Origin: CAVZMI01 sp050011775
Lineage (GTDB): Bacteria > Bacteroidota > Ignavibacteria > UBA10030 > CAVZMI01
Assembly: GCA_050011775.1 (NCBI GenBank)
Contig: JBEKIL010000003.1
Span: forward strand, 186,001-250,000
Length of the DNA stretch: 64,000 bases
Direction: 5' to 3'
The notes beneath the pieces are model-generated. The model worked only from the letters and a program-made list of their open reading frames with translations, was not told the origin of the DNA and searched no databases. Positions 7,138 to 15,795 of the stretch are shown piece by piece. A program made the translations under genes and the position numbers. Numbering within the stretch: position 1 is the first letter of the stretch; every line of letters begins with the position of its first letter.

Positions 7138-8118
7138 TCATTTGTTTTGTATAGTGAGCGAACGAACAATCGACTCTATGTGCCGCTCATCCGTGCCACA
7201 GCATCCTCCGAGTATTTTGAGTGAAAAATCTTTATGAAGCGATGCCATCATTTCGCCAAATCTGTCCGGATTTTCCACGTCGAGCTCTTCCCGGCCGTCG
7301 AGTTCTTCCGGACTTCTGAGCGATGTGTTCGCCTGAAGTCCAAGGATTCTACATCGCACTTCTCGATCTTGATCTTGACCTCGACCTATTATCGCTTTCC
7401 TAAATATTTCCGGATGAACACAATTGATCATATATCCTGTAGGCTTAGGTGATACTGTTGTATCGATATTGTTAATCGCATCCGGGAGAAGCATACCGTC
7501 AAGGAGTCTACAATTTGCACGAATGACAAAGCTCAGTATATACGGACATCCCGAATCGGCCATTGCCTGTGCCATTCCAAGTGCTTCGCTGAAAGCCGGA
7601 AGTGTCGACCCTAAAAGAAAATCAACGCCGGACGACGCAAGTGCACGAACCTGCTCCCGGTGAAAAAAACGTGCTGTCCCGGAAGGTAACGCCTCTTCGG
7701 GTTTATACGCATCACCATAACAGCCCATGAGTCCGCCGATAAATATTTTTTTGGCATATTCACCATAACCGGCTCGTATTTCTGCAAGGAAATCGTAACA
7801 ATCCTTATTTACATCATGGGCACGCCCACCGACGTTCTTTGAACTCTGGTGGGCAGGTAACCCTGCCCGCGAGATTCGTTCGGGATTTGCACGCCAGGTA
7901 GGAGTGAGAATGATCATCGGAAGATTTCTGCGATATGCACAGTCGATGTATTGACGATAGATTGCTTCAAGATATTTCTTTCCTTCATTATATAATAGAG
8001 CGGAATTGAGCAGGTGAGGGTTAAGGGAAATTCCGGGTGTTCTTCGCAGCCGTTCGATGACGGCTCCCTCGGCGATGATCACCGGTTCTTGCTCAATACA
8101 AAGAAGAAATGTTGACAT
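7138..8118 (-). CDS. Homocysteine S-methyltransferase family protein
   Basis: ATG 8116-8118 is chosen over an in-frame TTG at 8139. The product is 326 residues and belongs to the zinc-dependent methyltransferase family that moves a methyl group to homocysteine or a similar thiol. The zinc ligands are visible: Cys in INCVHP and the Cys pair in GGCCGT near the C-terminus. FIGGLMGCYGD and GVDFLLGSTLPAFSEA fit the barrel strands. An unusual insertion (PAHQSSKNVGGRAH) precedes DVNKD and is encoded by a palindromic element, described separately. The gene is isolated on the minus strand between the cassette region and a plus-strand operon. The substrate could be S-methylmethionine or another methyl donor. 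Confidence 0.8.
   Translation of the reverse strand: MSTFLLCIEQEPVIIAEGAVIERLRRTPGISLNPHLLNSALLYNEGKKYLEAIYRQYIDCAYRRNLPMIILTPTWRANPERISRAGLPAHQSSKNVGGRAHDVNKDCYDFLAEIRAGYGEYAKKIFIGGLMGCYGDAYKPEEALPSGTARFFHREQVRALASSGVDFLLGSTLPAFSEALGMAQAMADSGCPYILSFVIRANCRLLDGMLLPDAINNIDTTVSPKPTGYMINCVHPEIFRKAIIGRGQDQDREVRCRILGLQANTSLRSPEELDGREELDVENPDRFGEMMASLHKDFSLKILGGCCGTDERHIESIVRSLTIQNK
7820..7871. repeat. REP-like double hairpin inside a coding gene
   Basis: CCCACC (7825-7830) and GGTGGG (7848-7853) pair around a 17-nt loop, and GGGCAGG with CCTGCCC (7851-7868) form a second hairpin with a 4-nt loop. The element lies wholly in frame within the methyltransferase gene and explains its extra residues. 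The same arrangement occurs at 31361-31398. Confidence 0.6.
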
Positions 8119-8251
8119 GTGACTGGTGTGGAAATACAATAAATAAATTACAAAACAGGGAAAGGATAATCAAGCAGTAAAAAGCTGAACGTCGGATTGA
8201 TTCTTGCCACGAGTTTTTGTATTATAGGCGTAATTTAAAGGTATTGCATCA

Positions 8252-9154
8252 ATGATTTCTATTGCAGTACAGGGGGGGGCGTGGGACATTCCTGATGAAA
8301 TGGTAGATGCTCATCTTCATGGTGTACGACAGGCGCTGAAAAAAGGGTGGGAAGTCCTGAAAAAAGGAGGGAGTGCGGTCGATGCAGTTGAAAGTGCCAT
8401 CATGATACTTGAAGACGACCCTACCTTCAATGCCGGATACGGATCGGTCATGAATGCCCTCGGTCATATCGAGCTTGATGCAGGAATTATGAATGGGAAG
8501 ACATTACGCGCAGGTGCAGTCGCATGTCTGCAAAACTTTCTGCACCCGATTTCGATTGCGAGAAAAATTATGGAGGAGAGCGAGCACATTCTTCTTGCAG
8601 GAGTAGGTGCTGCCCGGTTTGCACGTGAACATGGTTTTAAGGTCTGCCCGGCAGACACATTGGTTGTCTCACGCGAACTGGAGCGATGGAAGGTATTATA
8701 TGCCGGAAATTCTGCTCCGTCGGAAAAGAAATCTATGGAATATTATGGCGATACCGTGGGCGTGGTGGCAATGGATAAGAAAGGTGTAATTGTTGCAGGT
8801 ACATCGACGGGCGGAACTCCCCATAAGTATCCCGGTCGTATTGGCGATTCTCCGCTCATAGGCTCCGGTGTCTATGCTGATAATGATGTTGGCGGAGTGT
8901 CTGCATCGGGGTGGGGAGAAGGGATAATTACGATTGTCATGGCGAAAGCTGTGATCGATTCAATGGCATGTAATGGTGGAAATCCTGATGCAGCTGCCAA
9001 ACACGGAATCGGAATTCTCAAAAAGAAAGTAAAAGGTACCGGTGGTGTGATCGCTATTAATAGAAAAGGTGAGGTGGGACTGGCATTCAGTACACCGCGA
9101 ATGGCACATGCGTATATAACCGCAAAAATGAAAAAACCTGTCGTGGCAATTTGA
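8252..9154 (+). CDS. iaaA: Isoaspartyl peptidase / L-asparaginase (Ntn-hydrolase)
   Basis: This 300-residue protein is of the plant-type asparaginase family, which autocleaves into alpha and beta subunits. The nucleophile is Thr168 in GDTVGVVA, where cleavage occurs. STGGTPHKYPGRIGDSPL supplies the oxyanion and substrate-binding residues (Arg and Asp of GRIGDSP). The N-terminal AVQGGAWDIP and the glycine-rich FNAGYGSV are standard. It removes beta-aspartyl residues from peptides or hydrolyses asparagine, in the cytoplasm (no signal peptide is seen). Its stop overlaps the start of the next gene by 4 bases, so the two are co-translated. The iaaA name rests on family similarity. Confidence 0.85.
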   Translation: MISIAVQGGAWDIPDEMVDAHLHGVRQALKKGWEVLKKGGSAVDAVESAIMILEDDPTFNAGYGSVMNALGHIELDAGIMNGKTLRAGAVACLQNFLHPISIARKIMEESEHILLAGVGAARFAREHGFKVCPADTLVVSRELERWKVLYAGNSAPSEKKSMEYYGDTVGVVAMDKKGVIVAGTSTGGTPHKYPGRIGDSPLIGSGVYADNDVGGVSASGWGEGIITIVMAKAVIDSMACNGGNPDAAAKHGIGILKKKVKGTGGVIAINRKGEVGLAFSTPRMAHAYITAKMKKPVVAI

Positions 9155-10488
9155 AGACTTCCTCTCATATCGGACATATTATCGAGCTTGTTGATCAGAT
9201 ACAGAAATCGCCGTTGCCGGCGGACCGTGTCGTTGCACATTTTTTTCTTGGACGCCGGTATCTTGGCTCGAGAGACCGTCGGATAATATCGGAGACCACC
9301 TACGACCTCTTCCGGCACGCATATCGCATTGAACGATTGATGCAGGAAGTGCTCGACCGGTTGAAAAAGCCGATCCCGCCGGTGTATCCGAAAATCTGGA
9401 TGGTTGCTGCATATGCCGTCGGAATTAAGAATGGACCACCTGAAAAAGTCGTCGAGGAAATCGGAGCTCAATGGAATGTTGTCGAACCTAGAATTGATCC
9501 GCTCGAATTTTGCCGGAATATCGAGCTGCAGAAAGACCTGAAATTCATCGGCAATGATCCGGCCGAGCGTATCAGCGTGGAATATTCCTTTCCACGGTGG
9601 ATGGTGGAATCATGGAATACACAGTACGGACATGACGAAACCGAAAAGCTCTGCAGTGCACTTCATCAGCAGTCACCGCTGACGATTCGGGTAAACACAC
9701 TCAAAATAGATGTACCGGGGTGCATGAAGCGGCTTGCCGATGAAGGGATTGTGGTAGAACGGACTAGATTATCGCCGTTCGGTCTTGTGTTACCGAAACG
9801 TGTAAATTTTCCTGCGCTGATGTCGTACAGAGAAGGCCTTTACGAGATTCAGGATGAAGGGAGCCAGATTATCTCGCTGCTGGCCGGTCCGCAACCCTCC
9901 GACACCGTCATTGATGCCTGTGCCGGCGGCGGAGGAAAATCGCTGCACCTCGCGGCTCTGATGAACAATCAGGGAACCATTCACGCGCTCGATGTCGGTG
10001 AAGAGCGTCTGAAACAACTATCACAACGCTTAAAACGTGCGGGTATAAATATTATTTTCCCGCGACTCGTTACCGGTGAGAAGGGAAACACAGACGATCT
10101 TTTATCGACGGCCGATCTTGTGATTATTGACGCTCCCTGCAGCGGCAGCGGAACGATCCGGAGAAATCCGCTTCTCAAATGGCGCATCACAGGCGATGAC
10201 GTTAAGAAATATGCCCGTACACAAAGAGAACTCCTGGAAAGATATTGGCGTTGTTCTAAAGTAGGCGGAATGGTTGTATATGCGACCTGTTCACTATTCC
10301 GGCTTGAGAATGATGATGTCATAGAAGATTTTCTCAAGGATCATCCGGATATTATAATACAAAAACCCCAACCGTTACTTGATCGATGGGGTATCAAGGA
10401 TTGTAACGGTGGTGACGTTGTTCGGTTGCTGCCTTCGGTTCATGGAACCGACGGGTTTTTCGCAGCAGCACTTCGTCGTATACGCTAA
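9151..10488 (+). CDS. rsmB: RsmB-type 16S rRNA m5C methyltransferase
   Basis: The gene starts with TTG overlapping the TGA of the preceding gene. The 445-residue protein has a NusB-like N-terminal RNA-binding part (about residues 1-140) and a Rossmann methyltransferase domain. Motif I is DACAGGGGKS, motif IV is DAPCSGSGTI and motif VI is YATCSLF; the two Cys are the release and catalytic cysteines of RNA m5C methyltransferases. It methylates a cytosine of 16S rRNA (C967 in E. coli). The length agrees with RsmB (about 430). A related RsmF-like specificity is less likely given the N-terminal domain. Confidence 0.85.
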   Translation: MKTSSHIGHIIELVDQIQKSPLPADRVVAHFFLGRRYLGSRDRRIISETTYDLFRHAYRIERLMQEVLDRLKKPIPPVYPKIWMVAAYAVGIKNGPPEKVVEEIGAQWNVVEPRIDPLEFCRNIELQKDLKFIGNDPAERISVEYSFPRWMVESWNTQYGHDETEKLCSALHQQSPLTIRVNTLKIDVPGCMKRLADEGIVVERTRLSPFGLVLPKRVNFPALMSYREGLYEIQDEGSQIISLLAGPQPSDTVIDACAGGGGKSLHLAALMNNQGTIHALDVGEERLKQLSQRLKRAGINIIFPRLVTGEKGNTDDLLSTADLVIIDAPCSGSGTIRRNPLLKWRITGDDVKKYARTQRELLERYWRCSKVGGMVVYATCSLFRLENDDVIEDFLKDHPDIIIQKPQPLLDRWGIKDCNGGDVVRLLPSVHGTDGFFAAALRRIR

Positions 10489-10524
10489 TGAAGTAAATTG
10501 TTCATAAAGCAGAAAGGAAATACT

Positions 10525-11025
10525 ATGGTAGCACGTATTCTCGCTGTGGTTGTTCTTATAACGGCGTTCATATCATGCGGAGGGATGTCCGAGGAAGAAA
10601 TCTGGTCGAAAGTGCAGGAAAGCAGGCAGAAATCGGACCATAAGGAGACCCTGCGGTATTATCAGCTTCTAATTGATAAATATCCAAATAGCTCGCGTAT
10701 TCCCGAAGTCCTGTGGAAAGCCGGTGCGCTTTGCAGTAACGATATAAAGGATTATGAGACTGCTGTGAAATATTACAAGGAATTCGTCAACCGTTTTCCG
10801 GATCACCGGGATGTTCCAATGGCGTTATTTCTCACTGGATTCTTGTACAATAATGAATTGAAGAATGTCGATAGTGCCCGTACATATTACACAGAGTTCA
10901 TACGTCGGTATCCAACAAACGAGATGGTCGAATCAGCCAGGTTTGAGCTGGAACATCTGGGGAAGAATGCCAACGAAATGTTTCTGCAGCCCAAGAGTAA
11001 GAGCACTGCGAAGAAGGGGCGATAG
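10525..11025 (+). CDS. TPR lipoprotein (BamD/YbgF-like)
   Basis: The start at ATG 10525 is supported by AGAAAGGAAAT 5 bases upstream; an in-frame TTG at 10498 is not needed. The product is 166 residues with a lipoprotein signal (VVVLITAFISCGG) followed by tetratricopeptide-type repeats: HKETLRYYQLLIDKYPNS, YETAVKYYKEFVNRFPDH and SARTYYTEFIRRYPTN. Such proteins are periplasmic scaffolds tethered to the outer membrane. It is much shorter than BamD, so a different partner is likely. The 3' end overlaps the DUF58 gene. Confidence 0.75.
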   Translation: MVARILAVVVLITAFISCGGMSEEEIWSKVQESRQKSDHKETLRYYQLLIDKYPNSSRIPEVLWKAGALCSNDIKDYETAVKYYKEFVNRFPDHRDVPMALFLTGFLYNNELKNVDSARTYYTEFIRRYPTNEMVESARFELEHLGKNANEMFLQPKSKSTAKKGR

Positions 11026-11929
11026 AAGAACGATCGAAGAATATCGAAAATACCTTACACCCAGCGTAATTGCCCGACTCTCGAATATGGAGATTGTCGC
11101 CCGTCTGGTTGTTGAAGGATTCATTACAGGACTTCATAAATCTCCGTATCACGGTTTTAGTGTCGAGTTTGCCGAACACCGACAGTATATGCCGGGAGAT
11201 GAAATCCGGCATATTGATTGGAAAATCTACGGAAAGACGGATCGTTATTTCATAAAACAATTTGAAGAAGAAACAAATCTCAAAGCCACCATCATACTTG
11301 ATGCAAGCTCTTCGATGGGATATGCATCGGAAAAAGCAATCACAAAACTCGCCTACGGATCATATCTTGCCGCTGCGCTGTCGTATCTTATGATTCAACA
11401 GCGGGATGCTGTCGGACTGGCGGTATTCGACGAGAAAATCAGATCGTATCTGCCGCCCCGATCGACGCATTCTTATTTACAGCAGCTGCTCAAAGAATTG
11501 ACTGCCATCGCGCCGGGGAATAAGACCAACACGGCTCCGTCTTTGCATGAGATCGCCGATCGGATCAAGCGCCGGGGTCTTGTGATCGTGATCAGCGACT
11601 TGTTTGACGATCCCAATGCAGTGATGGTAGCACTCAAGCATTTTCGTCATACAAAAAACGAAGTCATCGTCATGCACGTACTCGATCCGCTCGAACGTTC
11701 GTTCGCCTTTGGGAACGACGCTGTGTTTAAAGATATGGAAACCGGCGCACAAATCATGACGCACCCATGGCATATTCAACGTTCGTATCAGACGGCGATG
11801 AGACAATTCCTCGATCGCTATCGCAGCGAATGCAGGGAGCATAATATCGATTATGTGCTCCTGGATACGACGACTCCATTCGATAGTGCATTGACAGAAT
11901 ATCTAAGCAAGCGGCAGCGAATTCATTAA
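10967..11929 (+). CDS. DUF58 domain protein (von Willebrand A-like)
   Basis: The conserved part begins at EEYRKYLTPSVIARL, continues through the hallmark LHKSPYHGFSVEFAEHRQYM and ends in a vWA-like fold with a MIDAS motif DASSSMG. Family members usually start just before EEYRKYL. The only normal start codon nearby is ATG 10967, inside the TPR lipoprotein gene, so about 20 residues of uncharacteristic N-terminus are included, or a rare start closer to 11031 is used. The family commonly sits with MoxR ATPases and acts on envelope or complex assembly; no moxR gene is seen here. Confidence 0.75.
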   Translation: MPTKCFCSPRVRALRRRGDRRTIEEYRKYLTPSVIARLSNMEIVARLVVEGFITGLHKSPYHGFSVEFAEHRQYMPGDEIRHIDWKIYGKTDRYFIKQFEEETNLKATIILDASSSMGYASEKAITKLAYGSYLAAALSYLMIQQRDAVGLAVFDEKIRSYLPPRSTHSYLQQLLKELTAIAPGNKTNTAPSLHEIADRIKRRGLVIVISDLFDDPNAVMVALKHFRHTKNEVIVMHVLDPLERSFAFGNDAVFKDMETGAQIMTHPWHIQRSYQTAMRQFLDRYRSECREHNIDYVLLDTTTPFDSALTEYLSKRQRIH

Positions 11930-11949
11930 GTGATGGAGTTTTTTATTTG

Positions 11950-12741
11950 ATGATAGAATTCTCTTTAGGTGTTGTTCTTGCATTCCTTGTTGTCTTTCTT
12001 GCCAGACGATATGGCTGGTTAACACTTCCCGCTGCGATCGGTGCATTCATTCTCGGTATTCTGGTTTTCGGGTTCTGTGGAATTCAATGGTCGGTCCCGC
12101 TGCTCGTTTTCTTTTTCACATCCGTACTGATGACACGATATGGGCGGGAGAAAAAACAAAAGTTTGAATATATCAGTGACATCAAACCGAAACGCCGTCT
12201 GCACCAGGTCATAGCAAACGGGGGAGTAGCGGGTATTCTGATTCTTGTTTCGATTTTTTTCCCACATGATCGATGGTATCTCGTCTACGGGGCAGTCATA
12301 GCGTCGGTGACATCCGATGCATGGTCTACCGAAATCGGATTACTCTCGAACAGTGAACCGCGCAGCATACACAACGGCAGGAAAGTTCCACATGGGACAT
12401 CGGGCGGATTGACACCGGAAGGAATTGCCGCAGGTTTTGCCGGTTGTGTCTGTATTTTTCTAAGCATGACGCCGTGGTTCGGATTTCATTTTCAATCATT
12501 CTGTATCATTTGTAGTTCCGGACTCTTAGCCAATCTGGTCGATAGTTTTCTCGGTGCAACATTGCAAGTACGATACCGTTGTTCCATGTGTCAACATATT
12601 ACGGAACGGTCCAGGCACTGTGATAACACATCGACAGAGTACTATGGGGGGATCCGTCTGCTCACAAATGATGGTGTCAATTTCTGTGCATCTATCTGTG
12701 GTGCTGTATCCGCGTTCCTTTTACTTATGGTTTTCTGTTGA
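11950..12741 (+). CDS. DUF92 integral membrane protein
   Basis: This is a 263-residue polytopic protein with about six membrane segments. The signature of the DUF92/VTE6-like family is present: SDAWSTEIGLLS, NGRKVPHGTSGGLTPEGIAAG and the later block SFLGATLQ. In plants and cyanobacteria a member phosphorylates phytyl phosphate; bacterial members are not well characterised and may be polyprenyl-phosphate kinases. A cysteine-rich loop, RCSMCQHITERSRHC, follows. The start is ATG 11950, directly after an in-frame TTG. Confidence 0.8.
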   Translation: MIEFSLGVVLAFLVVFLARRYGWLTLPAAIGAFILGILVFGFCGIQWSVPLLVFFFTSVLMTRYGREKKQKFEYISDIKPKRRLHQVIANGGVAGILILVSIFFPHDRWYLVYGAVIASVTSDAWSTEIGLLSNSEPRSIHNGRKVPHGTSGGLTPEGIAAGFAGCVCIFLSMTPWFGFHFQSFCIICSSGLLANLVDSFLGATLQVRYRCSMCQHITERSRHCDNTSTEYYGGIRLLTNDGVNFCASICGAVSAFLLLMVFC

Positions 12742-13103
12742 ATCAATAATAGTCTTTCTGAACTGCCGGATAGTATAGTCTTTATCTGATTCAGGATAAT
12801 TTGTTGCCGAAATTCCCAAGGAAAGTGCCGTTTACTGCTTTATTTTCAAGAAATTAGCTGTTTTTCCAGTTCCGGGGTCTGCCGCAAGATCGGGGTTGTG
12901 GGTATTACAGAAAAACCGACCTCGCCATGAAAAAACTGCAAATGATATGGCAATTTCTTATATTGAACGAAATGCAGAAAAGAGGGATGGGGGCCGTCAT
13001 TCTAGGATCGAAGAAAAAATAAAAAAGTTCTTGCACTTTTAATGAATATCGACAATCTTCTCAGATAACAGTATAGTACGTAATCACAAAGGAGGCCAAT
13101 GTC
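12742..13103. other. Intergenic region without a gene
   Basis: This stretch of about 360 bases separates the DUF92 and SPOR genes. I see no credible coding frame and no strong hairpin. The 3' part is AT-rich and ends in AAAGGAGGCC just before the SPOR start, so it probably holds that gene's promoter. Confidence 0.4.
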
Positions 13104-13727
13104 ATGCCAAATCTGAATCTCAAAGATGATGAGATTGTTCATGAAGAACCGATGACTCCACGACTACGAAGACGGGATGAAGGACCTCACAATAAATCGA
13201 TGATCATGGTTCTCTATATCGTCTTGATTTTAGTTGTACTTGGAGGCGCACTGTTTTTCCTGAATAACGCCGGGATCATCAAACTGTGGGGTCCAAAACT
13301 AACGGTGAAGAGGATTGCACCCCCACCTCCAGTCGATACAACAGCAATGGCAGCAAGAGATACGGCGAAACCAGAGGTCGCACCGTCCGAATCAAAGAAA
13401 AACGCATCGAAAAAAGGCGAAGCGAAAAAAGGACAAGCCGTAAAAGAACCGGTAACGAAGAAAGAATTGCCGCCTGTGCAGCCGGCCGGAAGCGGAGAAT
13501 ATGCAGTTCAGATTTCCTCATGGACTGATCCGGAAAAAGCCGATGTCCATGTGGCACAGCTCCGGGATGCCGGACTTGATGCATACGTTGTGAAAGCCGA
13601 AACGAAAGCGGGCACGCGGTGGAGTGTGAGAGTTGGTCGATATGCTTCTGAGCAAGAAGCGAAAACAGTCGCTGCTCACCTCGGCGAAAATTCCGAGACC
13701 CGTGTCATAGTCGTTAAAGCTCAATAA
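13104..13727 (+). CDS. SPOR domain membrane protein
   Basis: The strong ribosome site AAAGGAGGCC lies 9 bases before ATG 13104. The 207-residue protein has a cytoplasmic N-terminus, one membrane segment (SMIMVLYIVLILVVLGGALF, about residues 31-50), a Pro/Lys/Ala-rich periplasmic linker and a C-terminal SPOR domain (about 130-205, starting GEYAVQISSWTDPEKA). SPOR domains bind denuded peptidoglycan at the division septum, so this is a candidate FtsN/DamX-like division or cell-wall protein. It is monocistronic and followed by a terminator. Confidence 0.8.
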   Translation: MPNLNLKDDEIVHEEPMTPRLRRRDEGPHNKSMIMVLYIVLILVVLGGALFFLNNAGIIKLWGPKLTVKRIAPPPPVDTTAMAARDTAKPEVAPSESKKNASKKGEAKKGQAVKEPVTKKELPPVQPAGSGEYAVQISSWTDPEKADVHVAQLRDAGLDAYVVKAETKAGTRWSVRVGRYASEQEAKTVAAHLGENSETRVIVVKAQ

Positions 13728-13891
13728 CCGGATTACTTGTACTGTGTTGTGAAAAGTAACGGAAGTAGTAACACTTCCGGAGATATTTTTTGCGGAGGGG
13801 TTGTAAATCCGTTATAGTGAGTATTGAAAGCATTTAATCATCATCTTTCTGGCGGCGGTGATCGTTGTAAAGAACCACTGCCTCCAGAAGG

Positions 13892-13923
13892 AAAAACCGT
13901 GGATATGTTCTACGGTTTTTTTA
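13892..13923 (+). terminator. Rho-independent terminator after SPOR gene
   Basis: AAAAACCGT and ACGGTTTTT form a stem around an 11-nt loop, followed by TTT on the plus strand and preceded by AAA, so it could act in both directions. It overlaps the stop codon of the minus-strand gene at 13910-14230. Confidence 0.6.
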
Positions 13924-14230
13924 TATCCATTTCTTCCACAGGAGGGGAGTGAAGTTTTGTCGGTCCTTTCAAATAGAAATAATAGAAAATTCCCTCACTG
14001 ATTGTCAGCAGAAGTAATGAAAGTGCATCCCGATCGAATATACGGCTGAATCCCTTTTCGGGAGTAAACAAACGTATCAGGAACGTTGTAATTGTCCATC
14101 CCACTGAAAAAATCAGTGCCATAAATGCCACGCCGAGAATTCCTTCACCAAATCCTTCATCCTGCCAGCGTTTTGTAAAAGCGGCAATGGCAGCGATTGC
14201 GTGAAGGTAAAACACAGCGACTTCGATCAT
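13910..14230 (-). CDS. Small polytopic membrane protein, function unknown
   Basis: This protein of 106 residues has three hydrophobic segments (VAVFYLHAIAAIAAF, GVAFMALIFSVGWTITTFLI and LSLLLLTISEGIFYYFYL). Between the second and third is a conserved-looking charged loop TPEKGFSRIFDRDA. I do not recognise a family. The stop lies in the terminator stem shared with the convergent SPOR gene. Confidence 0.6.
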   Translation of the reverse strand: MIEVAVFYLHAIAAIAAFTKRWQDEGFGEGILGVAFMALIFSVGWTITTFLIRLFTPEKGFSRIFDRDALSLLLLTISEGIFYYFYLKGPTKLHSPPVEEMDIKKP

Positions 14231-14247
14231 TGAAGATTACTCCATCG

Positions 14248-14364
14248 GGTGTCTCGATTCAAAAATAACTTTAATAAGTCATAACTGATTCTATTGCTAT
14301 TTCCAGCAGTTTAAAGCTGAGAGTAGGTTTTCGATCATTAAAGTTATTTTTGGTACTCGACACC
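14248..14364. mobile_element. MITE-like element with 28-nt inverted ends
   Basis: The left end (14248-14275) starts GGTGTC and contains CAAAAATAACTTTAAT; the right end (14337-14364) carries the exact complement of that 16-mer and ends GACACC. The 117-base unit has no gene. It lies between two minus-strand genes and could be a non-autonomous transposable element or a long stem-loop acting in transcript processing. Confidence 0.5.
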
Positions 14365-14367
14365 TAG

Positions 14368-15795
14368 TTATTCTGCTGAGCGGCTCCACAGTAATTCACG
14401 GATTGTACGTAGTAAAATTTTAAGATCAAACGTGAATGACCAATGTTCGATGTAGTACAGATCATATGAGATTCGATCTTCTAATGAAGTATCACCCCGA
14501 AGGCCATTGACCTGCGCCCAACCGGTCATACCGGTTTTCACACGGTGCCTGTCGAGGTATTTTGGAATGACTTTTTTAAATTTTTCGACATAGTCGGTTC
14601 GTTCCGGTCGGGGGCCTACAAGGCTCATTTCCCCTTTAAGAACATTGATAAGTTGTGGAAGTTCATCAAGGCTTGTTTTTCTCAAGAAGATACCGATCCG
14701 TGTTCGTCGTGGATCATTCTTTATTCCCAATCGAATCTCCTGTTGGGCCGTTTCCGCGCCTGTTTTCATTGATCTGAACTTTATCATCTGGAAATGTTTA
14801 CCGTCGAATCCCACGCGCTCCTGAAGATAAAAAACCGGACCCGACGAATCGAGCTTGATGATAAACGTAATAAGGATAAACAACGGGAGAAGGAGAATTA
14901 GAAGCAAGAGAGAGACCAACAGATCAAATATACGCTTGAAAATCCCTCCCCAGCTCGACATTGCCATCGCTTTGATGGTGATAAAAGGGATTCCTTCAAT
15001 CTCTCTCACGCGCAGCCGGCTTGTAATTATTTCGAGCATATCAGGAACGAACATTACCTCAATATTATATCCCTCGCATTCCCGGGCAAGTTGTACGATT
15101 TTTGAATGGTCGGAATAGGGAAGTGCAATCAGCACTAGCTCGATTTCTTCGCGCTTGAAAATATCGCTTATTCCGGCAATCTGTCCCAGGTAGCGAAAAT
15201 CCGAGAAACCGGGAAGCGGGCTTTTCTTATCGGCAGCATAACCTGCAATATCGTACCCGAGAAAAGGAGCCTTTGCGAGTGCGCGCAGAACTCTAAGTGC
15301 CGTTTCGCCAGAACCGATAAGCGCTACGTTTCGAAGCTCTTTTCCGCGCCGATAAAGAGCACGTTCAAACGCAATTGTGGAAAACCGCCCGATGGATAAT
15401 AGGATGATAGAAAGCAGCCACATTAAACCGAATACGACACGCGAATAAGAAAATGCCCTGTAAAAAAATGCCGCGCTCATGACTATTAACATGCCGATCG
15501 TGACAACTTTTACAATCGCGAAGAACTCATCTGTGATATATGTGTTTCGCCGGACGGCGTACATCCGGCGCGATTGAAAAATTAAAAGCCATGCAGGAAT
15601 GATGAACAGTGTCCCTTCGATATAAGCACGAAGTGGCGGGATTTCGGTTACGACCTCGACAATCGAGGTAAACGGCGAGAAAAATCGGATCCAGTAAGAA
15701 AGAAGAAATGCCGTTTCAATCGCAACGGCATCACAAACAAGTGTGAAGAGCGGAACAAGGATATCGTTTCGTCGCGGCTGTGCCATATCAACCAT
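14368..15795 (-). CDS. Polyprenyl glycosylphosphotransferase (WbaP/WcaJ type)
   Basis: The ATG at 15795 overlaps the stop of gmhA (ATGGTTGA). The 475-residue protein has four N-terminal membrane segments and a CoA-binding-like Rossmann domain (NVALIGSGETALRVLRALA). A fifth hydrophobic segment (about residues 285-310) precedes the bacterial sugar transferase domain, with FYLQERVGFDGKHFQMIKFR and the catalytic stretch KTSLDELPQLINVLKGEMSL then VGPRPE. It links the first sugar phosphate to undecaprenyl phosphate and so begins synthesis of an exopolysaccharide or O-unit at the inner membrane. It is coupled to gmhA, and the large polysaccharide cluster is about 30 kb away. Confidence 0.88.
   Translation of the reverse strand: MVDMAQPRRNDILVPLFTLVCDAVAIETAFLLSYWIRFFSPFTSIVEVVTEIPPLRAYIEGTLFIIPAWLLIFQSRRMYAVRRNTYITDEFFAIVKVVTIGMLIVMSAAFFYRAFSYSRVVFGLMWLLSIILLSIGRFSTIAFERALYRRGKELRNVALIGSGETALRVLRALAKAPFLGYDIAGYAADKKSPLPGFSDFRYLGQIAGISDIFKREEIELVLIALPYSDHSKIVQLARECEGYNIEVMFVPDMLEIITSRLRVREIEGIPFITIKAMAMSSWGGIFKRIFDLLVSLLLLILLLPLFILITFIIKLDSSGPVFYLQERVGFDGKHFQMIKFRSMKTGAETAQQEIRLGIKNDPRRTRIGIFLRKTSLDELPQLINVLKGEMSLVGPRPERTDYVEKFKKVIPKYLDRHRVKTGMTGWAQVNGLRGDTSLEDRISYDLYYIEHWSFTFDLKILLRTIRELLWSRSAE

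Noticed and set aside
13104..13584. Overlapping frames in the Lys/Ala-rich linker of the SPOR gene.
   Set aside because: They arise from low-complexity codons of the linker and lack ribosome sites.
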